From GCA-2687025 sp964473525 (lineage in GTDB: Bacteria > Poribacteria > WGA-4E > GCA-2687025): a DNA stretch of 64,000 bases. The notes under the pieces are model-generated. The model was not told the DNA's origin. It saw nothing but the letters and a program-made list of their open reading frames with translations, and did no database searches. Shown here piece by piece: positions 36,601 through 44,081 of this stretch. The position numbers and the translations under genes were made by a program. The stretch spans positions 62,001 to 126,000 of the forward strand of contig CAYYPK010000001.1 in the NCBI GenBank assembly GCA_964473525.1, given 5' to 3'. Position 1 is the stretch's first letter; the number at the start of each line of letters is the position of its first letter.

Positions 36601-37191
36601 GTCCAGCGTGACGCGGCGGATCAGCGTGCGTTTGTCCGCCTCGTGGGCGTGCGTCAGCCCTTCGGCCTCCAGGCGCGCCAGGATGAAGCGGTCTATGTCG
36701 CTCTCGGCCCACGTGTCGTTGGCGACCGTCGGTGGTGGCGGCGAGGCCACCGGCGTGAACGCCCAGTGGTCCTCCCATTCGGCGCCCTGCTCAATCCACG
36801 CGCGGAACAGACCCACCTGCTCGGGGGTCAACGGGTCGGCGCCCGCGGGCATGCGGTATTCTGGGTCTTCCTCGGTTATGCGGTCGATGATGAGGCTGTC
36901 ATCGATGCTTCCGGGTACGATGACCGCGTAGCCATCTCGGTCGCGGAACGCGTCCTCGCGCTCGTCCAGCCGCAGGTCTCCCCGGCGCGATTCAGGGTCG
37001 TGACCGTGGCAGTTGAAGCAACTCGACGACAGTATCGGCCGGATGTCGCGCGAGAAGTCGACCGTCGTTGGCGGCCCGTCCGCGGCCGCGTGGAACGCCA
37101 CCGTCGCGAAGACCACCATCGTGCAGGACAGAGCAGCTAGAACGTGCCGCGCCGGACTCAACGCGGCGTTCTCCCGGTACTTCGGCGCCAT
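33613..37191 (-). CDS. PSD1-type planctomycete cytochrome c protein (PSCyt1-DUF1549-DUF1553)
   Basis: 1192 residues, ATG at 37191. A signal sequence (about 14-37) leads to the PSCyt1 domain with a heme motif CFNCH (C58, C61, H62). DUF1549 follows (TLIRRVTLDLTGLPPT, SRYWLDAARYADT) with a second CAACH motif near residue 345 in CAACHEHKYDPF. A middle region (about 480-760) holds a carbohydrate-binding-like sandwich and a galactose-binding-like module (LNAGNNQLLVKVV). DUF1553 occupies the C-terminus (NRLWQQVFGQGIV, FRLDAESIRDQAL, TNTPMQALMLMND). It is thought to move electrons to or from substrates at the cell surface. The DUF1501 gene directly downstream is its constant companion. Confidence 0.94.
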   Translation of the reverse strand: MAPKYRENAALSPARHVLAALSCTMVVFATVAFHAAADGPPTTVDFSRDIRPILSSSCFNCHGHDPESRRGDLRLDEREDAFRDRDGYAVIVPGSIDDSLIIDRITEEDPEYRMPAGADPLTPEQVGLFRAWIEQGAEWEDHWAFTPVASPPPPTVANDTWAESDIDRFILARLEAEGLTHAHEADKRTLIRRVTLDLTGLPPTPEDIAAFVADDCPDAYANAIDRLLATEQYGEHMSRYWLDAARYADTHGLHLDNYREMWPYRDWVINAFNENMPFDTFTVEQLAGDLLPDATHDQQIATGFNRAHVTTSEGGSIAEEYYVRYAVDRVNTTSTVWMGMTMGCAACHEHKYDPFTQREFYELFAYFNNITENAMDGNRKDSPPVVKVPTEDQATRLAAYDAEIEGLNERATADMPHVDATQTAWEAMMPRWRTLTAVRADAAGGAAMDLLADRSVLVSGANPATDVYEVTFPLEGAGHTAIRLEALEHASLPSGRTGRASNGNAVMTGFEAETASTDAPTEWTPIRLVRAWADHEQDATYPIANALDGKADTGWAAGATNRDGGRQAIFLAAEPFGAEAGSLLRVRLKHESKSGQHQFGRIRVKTTTAANVAAMGAAVSQETWHSVGPFPAHTGSVAFHEAFGPEGGNFSLGQEFDVGGSKIKWEKQHDWRDGAFHALDEAIGASYVYRNLRSDTTQRVTLRIGADDAVKVWVNRVLALESDAASATGVSAHQVQVTLNAGNNQLLVKVVNHAGGSGYSYGLDADPRMVPAGLVDSAASAAEARDPEQVAALSTYFRENVSTDPVLREIVADRRVATTLKGELDAKVATTLVMEEREEPRGAYVLNRGAYDQPGEQVQPGVPSIFPPLPVDAPSNRLALARWLVDPAHPLTARVTVNRLWQQVFGQGIVRTTEDFGSQGEPPSHPELLDWLAADFVASGWDVKAFMKQLVMSSTYRQSSRATAVSRDRDSTNRLYSRGPRFRLDAESIRDQALALGGLLQPTVGGPSVKPPQPLGLWKAVGYVGSNTDTFVSDTGAEKVHRRSLYTFLKRTAPAPQMNILDAPSREACTVRRERTNTPMQALMLMNDPQYVEAARAFARRVLEEGGATVEERIAYAFEAATARQPRAAEAAILMDTLQAHMGQMTQDAEAASQLASVGDVDPDARADVAELAAWTMVANLILNLDEVINKG

Positions 37192-37439
37192 CTGAGCCGA
37201 ATCCTCCTCGTTAGCACGGACATCGCGCGCGTGTCGGCGCGTCGTCGTCGACCCTCCACCCCATCATACCCTTTGCTGGCGCGGATGGACGGCGGATTAT
37301 GCCGAACCGCCGGGGCCAGCGCAACGCGTCTGCGCGCCGCGCGCTACGGCTCCGCCGTGTGGTAAGGTGTGTCGCCGCGCGACCGCCTTGTTCGACGGTC
37401 GACGGCGACGCCTCGCCACGGCTAGTTGAGGAGCATGCC

Positions 37440-38213
37440 ATGGGGTACGAGTTCAGTTACCAGAGCATCGAGGAGTACCACACCCACGGGTTCACCGTGT
37501 TCCGTCAGATACTCCCTCCCGCGCTCATCGCGGACCTTCGACGCGTCACTGACGACGCCCGCGAGATGGCGCGCGAGCGGTCGGGAGCGCAGGCGCAGCG
37601 CCTGCAGCCTGTCGCGTCGTACGAGCTCGACCAGCAGCCGTTCCGCGACTACGCCGAACTGCCCGAGCTCGTGGACGCCATCGCCCGCGTCCTATCGCCC
37701 CGCCATCGCCACGGCAATCGGGAGATACTCGGGGTGCTCCTGGAGCCCGCGGAACTGCCGTGGTGCACCGCGTGGCACCGAGACTGGCGCGACAACATGC
37801 CAGGGCTGGACATCCCCATGTGGGAGCGGTCGCTCGCCGACGCGGACCTGTTCAACCAGGTCAACTGCGCGCTCTACGAGGACAACTGCACGTGGGTCGT
37901 GCCCGGAAGCCATCTGAGGCTGGACACCGATGACGAGCAGGCGCTGTACCCTCGGGGCGCGATCCCCGGAGCGCCGACGGATGGACTAACGTACGAGGAG
38001 CGGGAACGCGCAGGCCTCGAGTACTGCCGCGCGATGCCCCACGCGGCGCGCCTCTACCTGGACGCGGGCGACTTCGCCCTGTATCGCAACACTCTGTGGC
38101 ATCTCGGGAACTACGCGCCGCACCTGAAGCGGGCAACGCTGCACGACTCGGCCGACACGCCAGAGTTCGCAGAGTGGCGGCGTGTGGCCCATGAGACGCG
38201 GAAGGCGAGCTGA
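37440..38213 (+). CDS. Phytanoyl-CoA dioxygenase family protein (PhyH)
   Basis: 257 residues from the ATG at 37440, with TGAGGAGC upstream; the open frame reaches back to 37299 without coding character. The Fe(II)/2-oxoglutarate dioxygenase fold shows SIEEYHTHGFTVFRQ at the start, the iron ligands His and Asp in AWHRDW, WVVPGSH in the core, and the distal His in LWHLGNYAPH with a following Arg (LKRATLH) for 2-oxoglutarate. These enzymes hydroxylate small molecules, and large families are typical of Poribacteria-like genomes. The cupin gene starts 27 bases later, so they are probably co-transcribed. Substrate unknown. Confidence 0.92.
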   Translation: MGYEFSYQSIEEYHTHGFTVFRQILPPALIADLRRVTDDAREMARERSGAQAQRLQPVASYELDQQPFRDYAELPELVDAIARVLSPRHRHGNREILGVLLEPAELPWCTAWHRDWRDNMPGLDIPMWERSLADADLFNQVNCALYEDNCTWVVPGSHLRLDTDDEQALYPRGAIPGAPTDGLTYEERERAGLEYCRAMPHAARLYLDAGDFALYRNTLWHLGNYAPHLKRATLHDSADTPEFAEWRRVAHETRKAS

Positions 38214-38240
38214 GACTCAGGAGCCCAAGGAGGGACGCGC

Positions 38241-38717
38241 GTGCTGAAAGTGAACGTCGCCGATATCGAGGAGCATTACTTCGGCTCGCCCAAGGGCAAG
38301 TACGAAGTGCATAGACGACACGTGCGGCCGGGGATGGGAGGGGAGCAGGGCGGATCAGGTAGCCACGGCGACCACCCGTTCGATGTCGAGCTGAGCCGGA
38401 TGCGGCCCGGCATGAGGAACTACCCGCTGCACGGACATGCCGCGGCGTGGGAGTACTACATTATCCTGTCAGGCTCGGGCGTATACCGCACCGAGGGCGC
38501 CGAGGAGGAGATACGCGAGGGTGACCACATCATGTCGCCGCCAGGGGAAGCGCACCAGGTCATCAACACCGGCGATGTGGACCTTGAGTTCTATGTGATC
38601 GCGACGAACCCCCCAGCCGATGTCGTCACCTACCCGGAATCCGACAAGCGCATGATCCTGCCGGAAGGGCTGTGCTTCGAGCCGAAGCCGGAGTTCTACT
38701 TCAAGGGCGAGGAGTAG
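38241..38717 (+). CDS. Cupin domain protein
   Basis: 158 residues from a GTG at 38241 with AAGGAGGGA five bases away. Cupin motif 1 is seen as PLHGHAAAWEYYIILSGSG (two His and a Glu as metal ligands) and motif 2 as GDHIMSPPGEAHQVIN (last His ligand). A single-domain metal-binding jelly roll of this kind may isomerise, oxygenate or bind a small ligand. Its place right after the PhyH gene suggests action on the same substrate. Residues 25-47 are a Gly-rich insertion. Confidence 0.9.
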   Translation: MLKVNVADIEEHYFGSPKGKYEVHRRHVRPGMGGEQGGSGSHGDHPFDVELSRMRPGMRNYPLHGHAAAWEYYIILSGSGVYRTEGAEEEIREGDHIMSPPGEAHQVINTGDVDLEFYVIATNPPADVVTYPESDKRMILPEGLCFEPKPEFYFKGEE

Positions 38718-38720
38718 GCG

Positions 38721-39665
38721 CTACCGGCGGTAGCTGATCTGCCGCATCCAACCCCAGGCGGCGGGGCTCCGACGTGGGCGGGGCGCGCCGACGCCAGTGC
38801 TGAACCACGACGCGTTGTCATCCCGAGAGCCAGCAACCGTGACGGCCCGGGCATCTGATCCGTCTGGGCGCACGCTGTGGAGGCTGCTGCGTCGCCCCCT
38901 ACCCTTTGTGAACAGCACATGCGAGCCGTCGGATGTCCATACGGGCGACGCGGCGTAGTCGCCGCGTGTCACGATACGACGGGTCTCGCCAGCGGCCGAC
39001 GATGCCACGAAGAGGGCGGACTTCTCGCCAACGCGCCGCGCGAACGCGACCTGCGATCCATGGGGCGACCACGCCGGCCCCGTGGCGCGGCCCAGCGAAG
39101 CCCTGCTCCCGATGGATGTTGGGAAGCCCCCGTCGAACGGCGTCCGGTGCAGCCCACCATCCGTGTTGGAGACGTATGCGAGCTCTGATCCGTCGGGCGA
39201 CCACGTCGGAGACTCCGCGTTCTCAACTACCTTACGGACATCCGACCCATCCGGGTCCATCACGAACACGGACGGCACGCGCCCGTCGTACCGCGTGAAG
39301 GCGATGTGCCGGCCGTCTGGAGACCACCGAGGCCGCCAGTCCATGCCGGGGTGCTGGGTCACGCGGCGCTGACCTTCGCCCGTGGCGGACATGACATAGA
39401 TTTCGTCGTTGCTGTCGCGCGCTGAGACGAAGACGACGCGCTTGCCGTCCGGCGACCAGTCCGGCATGTCATCCAGGGCGTACGGCGCGTTAGACAGGTT
39501 GCGGACACCTGTGCCGTCGGCGTCCATCGCGTATATCTCGTAGCCGCGGCCACGCGCGGATCGGAAGACGATGCGCCCGTCGGGAAGACGACCGTAGACG
39601 TTGGCGACAACGCCAACCATCGTGGCGAGAAGGGCGAGAGAGGCGATACGTCCGCGACTGGGCAT
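38721..39665 (-). CDS. TolB-like PD40 beta-propeller protein, exported
   Basis: 314 residues from the ATG at 39665; the frame reaches back to 39875 but the signal peptide MPSRGRIASLALLATMVGV marks this start. Five WSPDG-type PD40 blades are visible (WSPDGKRVVFVS, WSPDGRHIAFTR, WSPDGSELAYVS, WSPHGSQVAFAR, WTSDGSHVLFTK). The protein should be a periplasmic propeller that binds proteins or peptides, like the TolB C-terminal domain, but it lacks the TolB N-terminal domain. Converges on the cupin gene with three bases between. Single gene on this strand before the scramblase-like gene. Confidence 0.87.
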   Translation of the reverse strand: MPSRGRIASLALLATMVGVVANVYGRLPDGRIVFRSARGRGYEIYAMDADGTGVRNLSNAPYALDDMPDWSPDGKRVVFVSARDSNDEIYVMSATGEGQRRVTQHPGMDWRPRWSPDGRHIAFTRYDGRVPSVFVMDPDGSDVRKVVENAESPTWSPDGSELAYVSNTDGGLHRTPFDGGFPTSIGSRASLGRATGPAWSPHGSQVAFARRVGEKSALFVASSAAGETRRIVTRGDYAASPVWTSDGSHVLFTKGRGRRSSLHSVRPDGSDARAVTVAGSRDDNASWFSTGVGAPRPRRSPAAWGWMRQISYRR

Positions 39666-39786
39666 CGGCGTGCCTCCACGGTCGTTCCGTGAGCGCGAGT
39701 GGGTGGCGAGTACCCACAACACGCCGGTAAGGATACATCGTGAGGGGCGCCGGCGCAACCGGCCCGCGCGACGGCGGCGAGCGGAC

Positions 39787-40386
39787 TCAGTCTCCCGACC
39801 GGTTCTCGAAGTGCACGAAGTCGATGAGGAAGACGGCGCCGAGAAGCAGCGACTTCGTCTCCGGGTCGGCGTCACGAGGGAACGTCACACCGAAATTGTC
39901 GGCGTCGCTGAACGCCTCCTTCATCATGCCGGACCACTGCTTCTGTATCAGGCCGACCTCGCGACCGTCGCTCATTATCTGGAAGGTCCACGGCCTGAAC
40001 AGAGGGCCGAACAGCGTGAAGAGCTCTCGCTCGGAAGCGTCGCGCACCGTGTAGACGCGCCGCAGCACCGCAAACTCCCGGGTCACTGACCCAAGCCGCG
40101 CTCCCGATCCGTCCAGGACATCGAGGTGCGAGAAGTAGAACCGGAACGGCCGGCGCAGCACGAGCGCGGTCTCGCCTCCAGACACCGCGCGTAGGGTGAA
40201 CGGCCGCGCCGCCTTGAGAAATAGGCGCACGAGAACCGACCCGGGCTCTTCGCCTACGAGGAGCACTTCCTCCCCGGACGGATCCACGACGCGGTAGTTG
40301 TTGCGCGTCTCGAATCCAGAGAGGATTTCGCCCCACTCCTTGATCTGGTGGATCGCCAGCGAATCGGCGCGGGCGAGTTCGTTCAT
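39787..40386 (-). CDS. Phospholipid-scramblase/LURP-one-related protein
   Basis: 199 residues from the ATG at 40386. The pattern NNYRVVDPSGEEVLLVGEE, then FYFSHLDVLDGSG and LGSVTREFAVLRRVYTVRD, is that of the scramblase / LURP-one-related tubby-like beta-barrel, which has a central hydrophobic helix; here the C-terminal SLLLGAVFLIDFVHFE plays that part. Bacterial members are small and their role is unknown; lipid binding is the common suggestion. No signal peptide. It lies between the PD40 gene and the divergent metal-binding exported protein. Confidence 0.78.
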   Translation of the reverse strand: MNELARADSLAIHQIKEWGEILSGFETRNNYRVVDPSGEEVLLVGEEPGSVLVRLFLKAARPFTLRAVSGGETALVLRRPFRFYFSHLDVLDGSGARLGSVTREFAVLRRVYTVRDASERELFTLFGPLFRPWTFQIMSDGREVGLIQKQWSGMMKEAFSDADNFGVTFPRDADPETKSLLLGAVFLIDFVHFENRSGD

Positions 40387-40562
40387 CGCTTGTCCCTTCT
40401 TGCGGCTGCTAGCACGGGCGCTCCGAGCGAGCGCGCAACGTCTCGGCTGCGGTATTCTAAGGTTGACGAGGCCGCCGTGCCATCCGTGGTTTGCCCGTGG
40501 CATACTCGTCGCGGCTCGGGAGTGTCTGACGATGCATTACACCGCACCAAGGAATCGACCGT

Positions 40563-41459
40563 ATGACATGGCGTAACCTGTCTGCAATCGCCCTATCCGC
40601 CGCGATGGCGGCCCTTCTGATGACCGGCTCGCCAGCCCTCGCTGGGGAGGGTGAGGGGGAGACCAAGGAACACCACAAGAAGGAGCACCCGAAGGAGCAT
40701 CCCGACAAGAGGAAGGTCCACGACGCCAAGCCGCCCAAGCTCGAGGCCTTTGTGCTCGAACACGGTGGTGGTGACATCGCCGACGTCATCGGCGACATAC
40801 TGCCAGAACGCTCGCGCGTTGCATACCACCCTCCGACCGGCACGCTGGTCGTCCTTACCGACGACCGGGGCATGGACTACGTCCACTATCTCATCAAGCA
40901 GCTTGACGTGCCCGCCACACGAGATGTCCACCACGGCGCCCACGGCGGCGGCATCTGCGAGATGTGCCGCGCCGAGCACGCCAAGCACGGCCACGGGGAG
41001 AAGCACGATGACGACGATGAATACCCCGAAGATGGTCACGAGGCGGAAGGCGAGGACGACGAGGACTGCGACGAATACCCAGAGGACGACGAGGAAGCCG
41101 CGTCCGCGGGCCCGCTGACCAAGGAGTCGCTCGCCGTCGCGATCAAGGCTCACATCGAGGACGCCACCAAGGCGCAGGGCGGCGCGTTCCACGTAGAGGA
41201 CGCGAAGAAGGGCGTCACGCTCGAACTCACGTTGGACAAGGTGCACGAGGAGCGTCTCGCCACGATGGGCGGCGGCGTGTACTTCGCCTGCTCTGACTTC
41301 AAGGCTGCGAACGGGCAGGTCTACGACGTCGACTTCTTCATGAAGGACGGCGAAGAGGGCCTGGCGATGACCGAGCTACACATCCACAAGGAAGACGGTG
41401 TGGCGCGCTACACGTGGCACGAGAACAACGGCGTGTGGAGCCGTCGGGAAGTGCAGTAG
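40563..41459 (+). CDS. Exported His/Asp/Glu-rich metal-binding protein with secretin-N-like domain
   Basis: 298 residues, ATG at 40563 (AAGGA upstream). Signal peptide to about residue 27 (ALA-GE). A His/Lys/Glu stretch (34-55) precedes a secretin short-domain-like segment, FVLEHGGGDIADVIGDILP to YVHYLIKQLDVP (63-117). Residues 121-185 combine HHGAH, a CxxC pair (C132, C135), HAKHGHGEKH and long Asp/Glu runs with a twice-repeated EYPED, a likely metal sponge. The C-terminal domain (about 190-298) is a compact alpha/beta fold of unknown family. Periplasmic metal storage or chaperoning is inferred from composition. No secretin or metal transporter gene is adjacent. Confidence 0.7.
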   Translation: MTWRNLSAIALSAAMAALLMTGSPALAGEGEGETKEHHKKEHPKEHPDKRKVHDAKPPKLEAFVLEHGGGDIADVIGDILPERSRVAYHPPTGTLVVLTDDRGMDYVHYLIKQLDVPATRDVHHGAHGGGICEMCRAEHAKHGHGEKHDDDDEYPEDGHEAEGEDDEDCDEYPEDDEEAASAGPLTKESLAVAIKAHIEDATKAQGGAFHVEDAKKGVTLELTLDKVHEERLATMGGGVYFACSDFKAANGQVYDVDFFMKDGEEGLAMTELHIHKEDGVARYTWHENNGVWSRREVQ

Positions 41460-41483
41460 CCGGCCTGCACCTGCGAATGCAAC

Positions 41484-41523
41484 GCCGCGCCCGCCATGCC
41501 GTCCGCGGCATGCTGGGCGCGGC
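41484..41523. terminator. Strong hairpin between convergent genes
   Basis: GCCGCGCCC pairs with GGGCGCGGC (9 bp), and after a 2x2 internal loop CATGCCG pairs with CGGCATG (7 bp) around a TCCG loop. It lies 25 bases after the stop of the metal-binding protein and before the convergent ThuA stop. No T-run on either side. Confidence 0.6.
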
Positions 41524-41544
41524 TTCGCGTACGCCGGCTACGCG

Positions 41545-42162
41545 CTACGCCGTGAGAATCCAGTGGATCCCTTGCAGCACAAGCTGTCGGAACGCTGGGT
41601 GGTCGTACGCCGCCTGGTCGTGCCCTAGCGCGTTGTAAAGCACCGTCCCGTCACCGTGCTTCTTCGCGTAGATCAGCGGCTGCGGGGCGTCCTCCCAGTC
41701 GGCGGTCGCCAGGATGTCCGCACCGGCCGGCGCACGGTCCAGAACGTACAGCTCGTCCAGAATGCTGAACGGGTCCACGCCGGCGACCGCGCGGTGCTCC
41801 GGCCCGACGATGCTCACGGCGAATTGGTGGTAGGGGCTGTGGTGCGTGAATCGCCCACCGATGAGGTCGATAAACGCCTCGCGCTCTGGATGGATGACGG
41901 TCGCCGAGTGGATGGCGACCAGCTTGCCGCCTCGGGCGACGAACTCCAGCGTCCCGCTCTCCTGCTCGGGCGTCAGCTTGTCCATCGTGGCGCAGAGGAT
42001 GCACAGGTCCACGTCCGCCATGGTCGCGAGGGCATCGTAGTCGTGGGTCTCCTCGGCCGCCACGCCGTCCAGGTCGGCGAGCCACGCCATGAGCCGCTCG
42101 CCGAGCTCCTCCAGCGGGTGGTGTTGGTCGTTCTTGCTCAGGATCAGCGTCTTCGCCGGCAT
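41545..42162 (-). CDS. ThuA-like protein
   Basis: 205 residues from the ATG at 42162, with GGGGAG before it; an in-frame start at 42183 is weaker. The flavodoxin/GATase-like ThuA fold shows HHPLEEL at the N-terminus, LVAIHSA with a nucleophile-elbow region, GGRFTHHSPYHQFAV and GTVLYNALGHD, all family hallmarks. ThuA takes part in trehalose/maltose and 3-keto-sugar use, and the family is very common in planctomycetes and related groups. The sugar isomerase gene lies 44 bases upstream on the same strand, so they are probably co-transcribed for sugar catabolism. Confidence 0.9.
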   Translation of the reverse strand: MPAKTLILSKNDQHHPLEELGERLMAWLADLDGVAAEETHDYDALATMADVDLCILCATMDKLTPEQESGTLEFVARGGKLVAIHSATVIHPEREAFIDLIGGRFTHHSPYHQFAVSIVGPEHRAVAGVDPFSILDELYVLDRAPAGADILATADWEDAPQPLIYAKKHGDGTVLYNALGHDQAAYDHPAFRQLVLQGIHWILTA

Positions 42163-42206
42163 CGGCTCCCCTTCATCGCGCAAGCGCTCGGGTGGGCGTC
42201 GAGTGG

Positions 42207-43037
42207 CTAGCCGAGAATCGCTCGCATCTTCTCGATGCCCGTGCGCGTCACGGCTTCGGCTCCCGCCTCCTCGTACCCCTTGTTGAAGAGCTCCAGGGAG
42301 TACATCCCGGTGTACCCAATGTCCCTCAACGTGGCGACGATGTCCGCGATGGGCGCCGCGCCGTCGCCAGGGTAGACACGATCCGCGTCCGTCTGGGCGT
42401 CGATCTCGGGCGAGCCAGGGAAGTCGTTGAAGTGGAACAGACCGAGCTGCGAGCCCTCCAACTCACCGAGCAGGTCGTAGCTGTCGCCAGCCTTGGCCAT
42501 GTGGAACACGTCGGCGAGCAGAACCACCTCCGGGCTGTCGACGGTTCGCATGATCGCCAGCGCGTCCTCGAGCGAGCCGAGCGTCTTCGACATGCCCCAG
42601 AACTCCAGCAGCGGCGTCACGCCGATGCCTCGTACGGCGTCCAGCAGACCGGAGTAGTACGTGGCGAGGTCCGCGATGGGGATGTCCGTGCGGTCGGTGA
42701 CGCCCATGGGCGGCGCCGCGACGTAGGGGCATCCGAGCGCGTTCGCCATCTCGAACACGTCCGCCGCTTCCCCTAGCGCGGCGGTTCGCGTGTCGATGTC
42801 TGGGTTCGCCCACTGGAAGAACGCGATAAGGTTCGGCACGTGGATGCCAGCGTCGTCGATGACGGCTCTTAGCGATGCGAGCGTGCCGCCGGCTTCCAAG
42901 TATGTCTCGATCTCTGCCACCCAGAGTTCGATGCCGTCGTAGCCAGCGGACGCGGCGAGCTCGATTTCCTCGGTGACGGTGAGCCCGCAGTTGCGGATCG
43001 TGCTCGTGTTAAAGCAGTAGATGCCATCGCTTGGCAT
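42207..43037 (-). CDS. Sugar phosphate isomerase/epimerase (xylose-isomerase-like TIM barrel)
   Basis: 276 residues from the ATG at 43037 with AGGGG upstream; the frame runs on to 43166 as low-complexity sequence. Metal ligands are recognisable as Glu in LLEFWG, Asp and His in LLADVFHM, Asp/His region FHFNDFPG and Glu in YSLELFN. These barrels isomerise or epimerise sugars, inosose or 3-keto-sugars using a divalent metal. With ThuA downstream, 3-keto-glycoside metabolism is a reasonable inference. A short repeat TGTTGTGTTG lies in the leader. Confidence 0.9.
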   Translation of the reverse strand: MPSDGIYCFNTSTIRNCGLTVTEEIELAASAGYDGIELWVAEIETYLEAGGTLASLRAVIDDAGIHVPNLIAFFQWANPDIDTRTAALGEAADVFEMANALGCPYVAAPPMGVTDRTDIPIADLATYYSGLLDAVRGIGVTPLLEFWGMSKTLGSLEDALAIMRTVDSPEVVLLADVFHMAKAGDSYDLLGELEGSQLGLFHFNDFPGSPEIDAQTDADRVYPGDGAAPIADIVATLRDIGYTGMYSLELFNKGYEEAGAEAVTRTGIEKMRAILG

Positions 43038-43092
43038 GAAGGACCCCTGTTGTGTTGCCTGTTGTGTTGACGGCGCGGCGACTTTGCCCGGT

Positions 43093-43836
43093 TCATGACG
43101 CGGCAGGCGCGCCATTCTCGAGGAATTGACGGCACGTCGCCTCGAACGCCTCGTCCCTCGGGGCATTCACGAGGCCGCCGCCGCGCGTGTAGACGGTCCG
43201 ATGCGGCCCCGACCCGTCGGAATACGCCACCTCGCTGATGAAGCGCTGCCCCTCGGGGTTGTTGATCCGCCCGACGGACATGTCCTCGCCTTCGATGCGG
43301 ACAAACACGAACAGGTTCATGGCGCGGAAGTGGTCCTCGGGTATCTCATTGACGCCCAGGAGCTGCTCGTGCGCTTCTTCCATCGTGTTGATATGCATGG
43401 TGCTGGTGACCATGTGTCCCTCCGCCTGAAGAGCCAGGAGGTCGCGTAGATCCTGGTCCCAGAGATAGCCATCGAGCTTGTGACTGCTGATCTCGTGGCA
43501 GATGACGCAGTGGGGCGATCCGTCGAGGGCGTCGATGCTGTCGCGCGACGCGATGACGTATGGCATGTCAGCGGGAGCGAAGTCGACCAACGCCCGCATC
43601 GTGGACGTCTTCCCGACCCCTCCCGGTCCTGAACCAGCGATGAGAGACGCCCCGCGGCTAACCTGCGCCACCAGCCATCCAGCGAGGTCCAGCGGCGTGG
43701 TGTTGGACCGCACGAGGTCGAACATCGTGAACGGCCCTTCGGGTCTGTCCCGGTGCCCGAGAGCGTCGAGGACCGGCTGGTCCTCACGGCTCGCCACGAA
43801 CGAAATGGGCTGTGCGCTCGATTCGGTCTCTGTCAT
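43093..43836 (-). CDS. Stand-alone PilT/GspE-like P-loop ATPase
   Basis: 247 residues, ATG at 43836 with GGAGG upstream. Walker A is GPGGVGKTS (70-78). LLALQAEGHMVTSTMHINT (about 133-151) matches the His-box of secretion ATPases (in PilT, TGHLVFGTLHT), placing it near the GspE/PilT/VirB11 group. It is much shorter than PilT (about 345) and lacks the usual N-terminal PAS-like domain. A CVICH segment (110-114) sits where the Walker B strand should be. No pilus or secretion genes are near. It may be a regulator or a motor for an unknown machine. It is 55 bases upstream of the sugar isomerase start on the same strand. Confidence 0.65.
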   Translation of the reverse strand: MTETESSAQPISFVASREDQPVLDALGHRDRPEGPFTMFDLVRSNTTPLDLAGWLVAQVSRGASLIAGSGPGGVGKTSTMRALVDFAPADMPYVIASRDSIDALDGSPHCVICHEISSHKLDGYLWDQDLRDLLALQAEGHMVTSTMHINTMEEAHEQLLGVNEIPEDHFRAMNLFVFVRIEGEDMSVGRINNPEGQRFISEVAYSDGSGPHRTVYTRGGGLVNAPRDEAFEATCRQFLENGAPAAS

Positions 43837-44081
43837 GACGCCTCCAATGCTGCCCCGGGCCGTCCTACGTGTTGCCGCCGTCGCGAAGTGTGCAACACCG
43901 CGCAGAGGAGGCCAAGAGCGAGCGGCGCCGTGCCGCGCGACGACATCTTCCGACGCAACCGTCTTGACTTGTGCTCGTAGTCGTACCCAGTGGCTCGTTG
44001 ATTGCGCCGAGTGCGGGCCGTTCTCCCGTCTAGCCGCGAAGGCCCGGCCAGCGCGCTCGACGCCCCGGCAGGAGACTTACC

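Noticed and set aside
35941..37140. 399-residue open frame on the plus strand
   Set aside because: Antisense shadow of the PSD1 cytochrome gene, whose heme and DUF1549 motifs are unambiguous.
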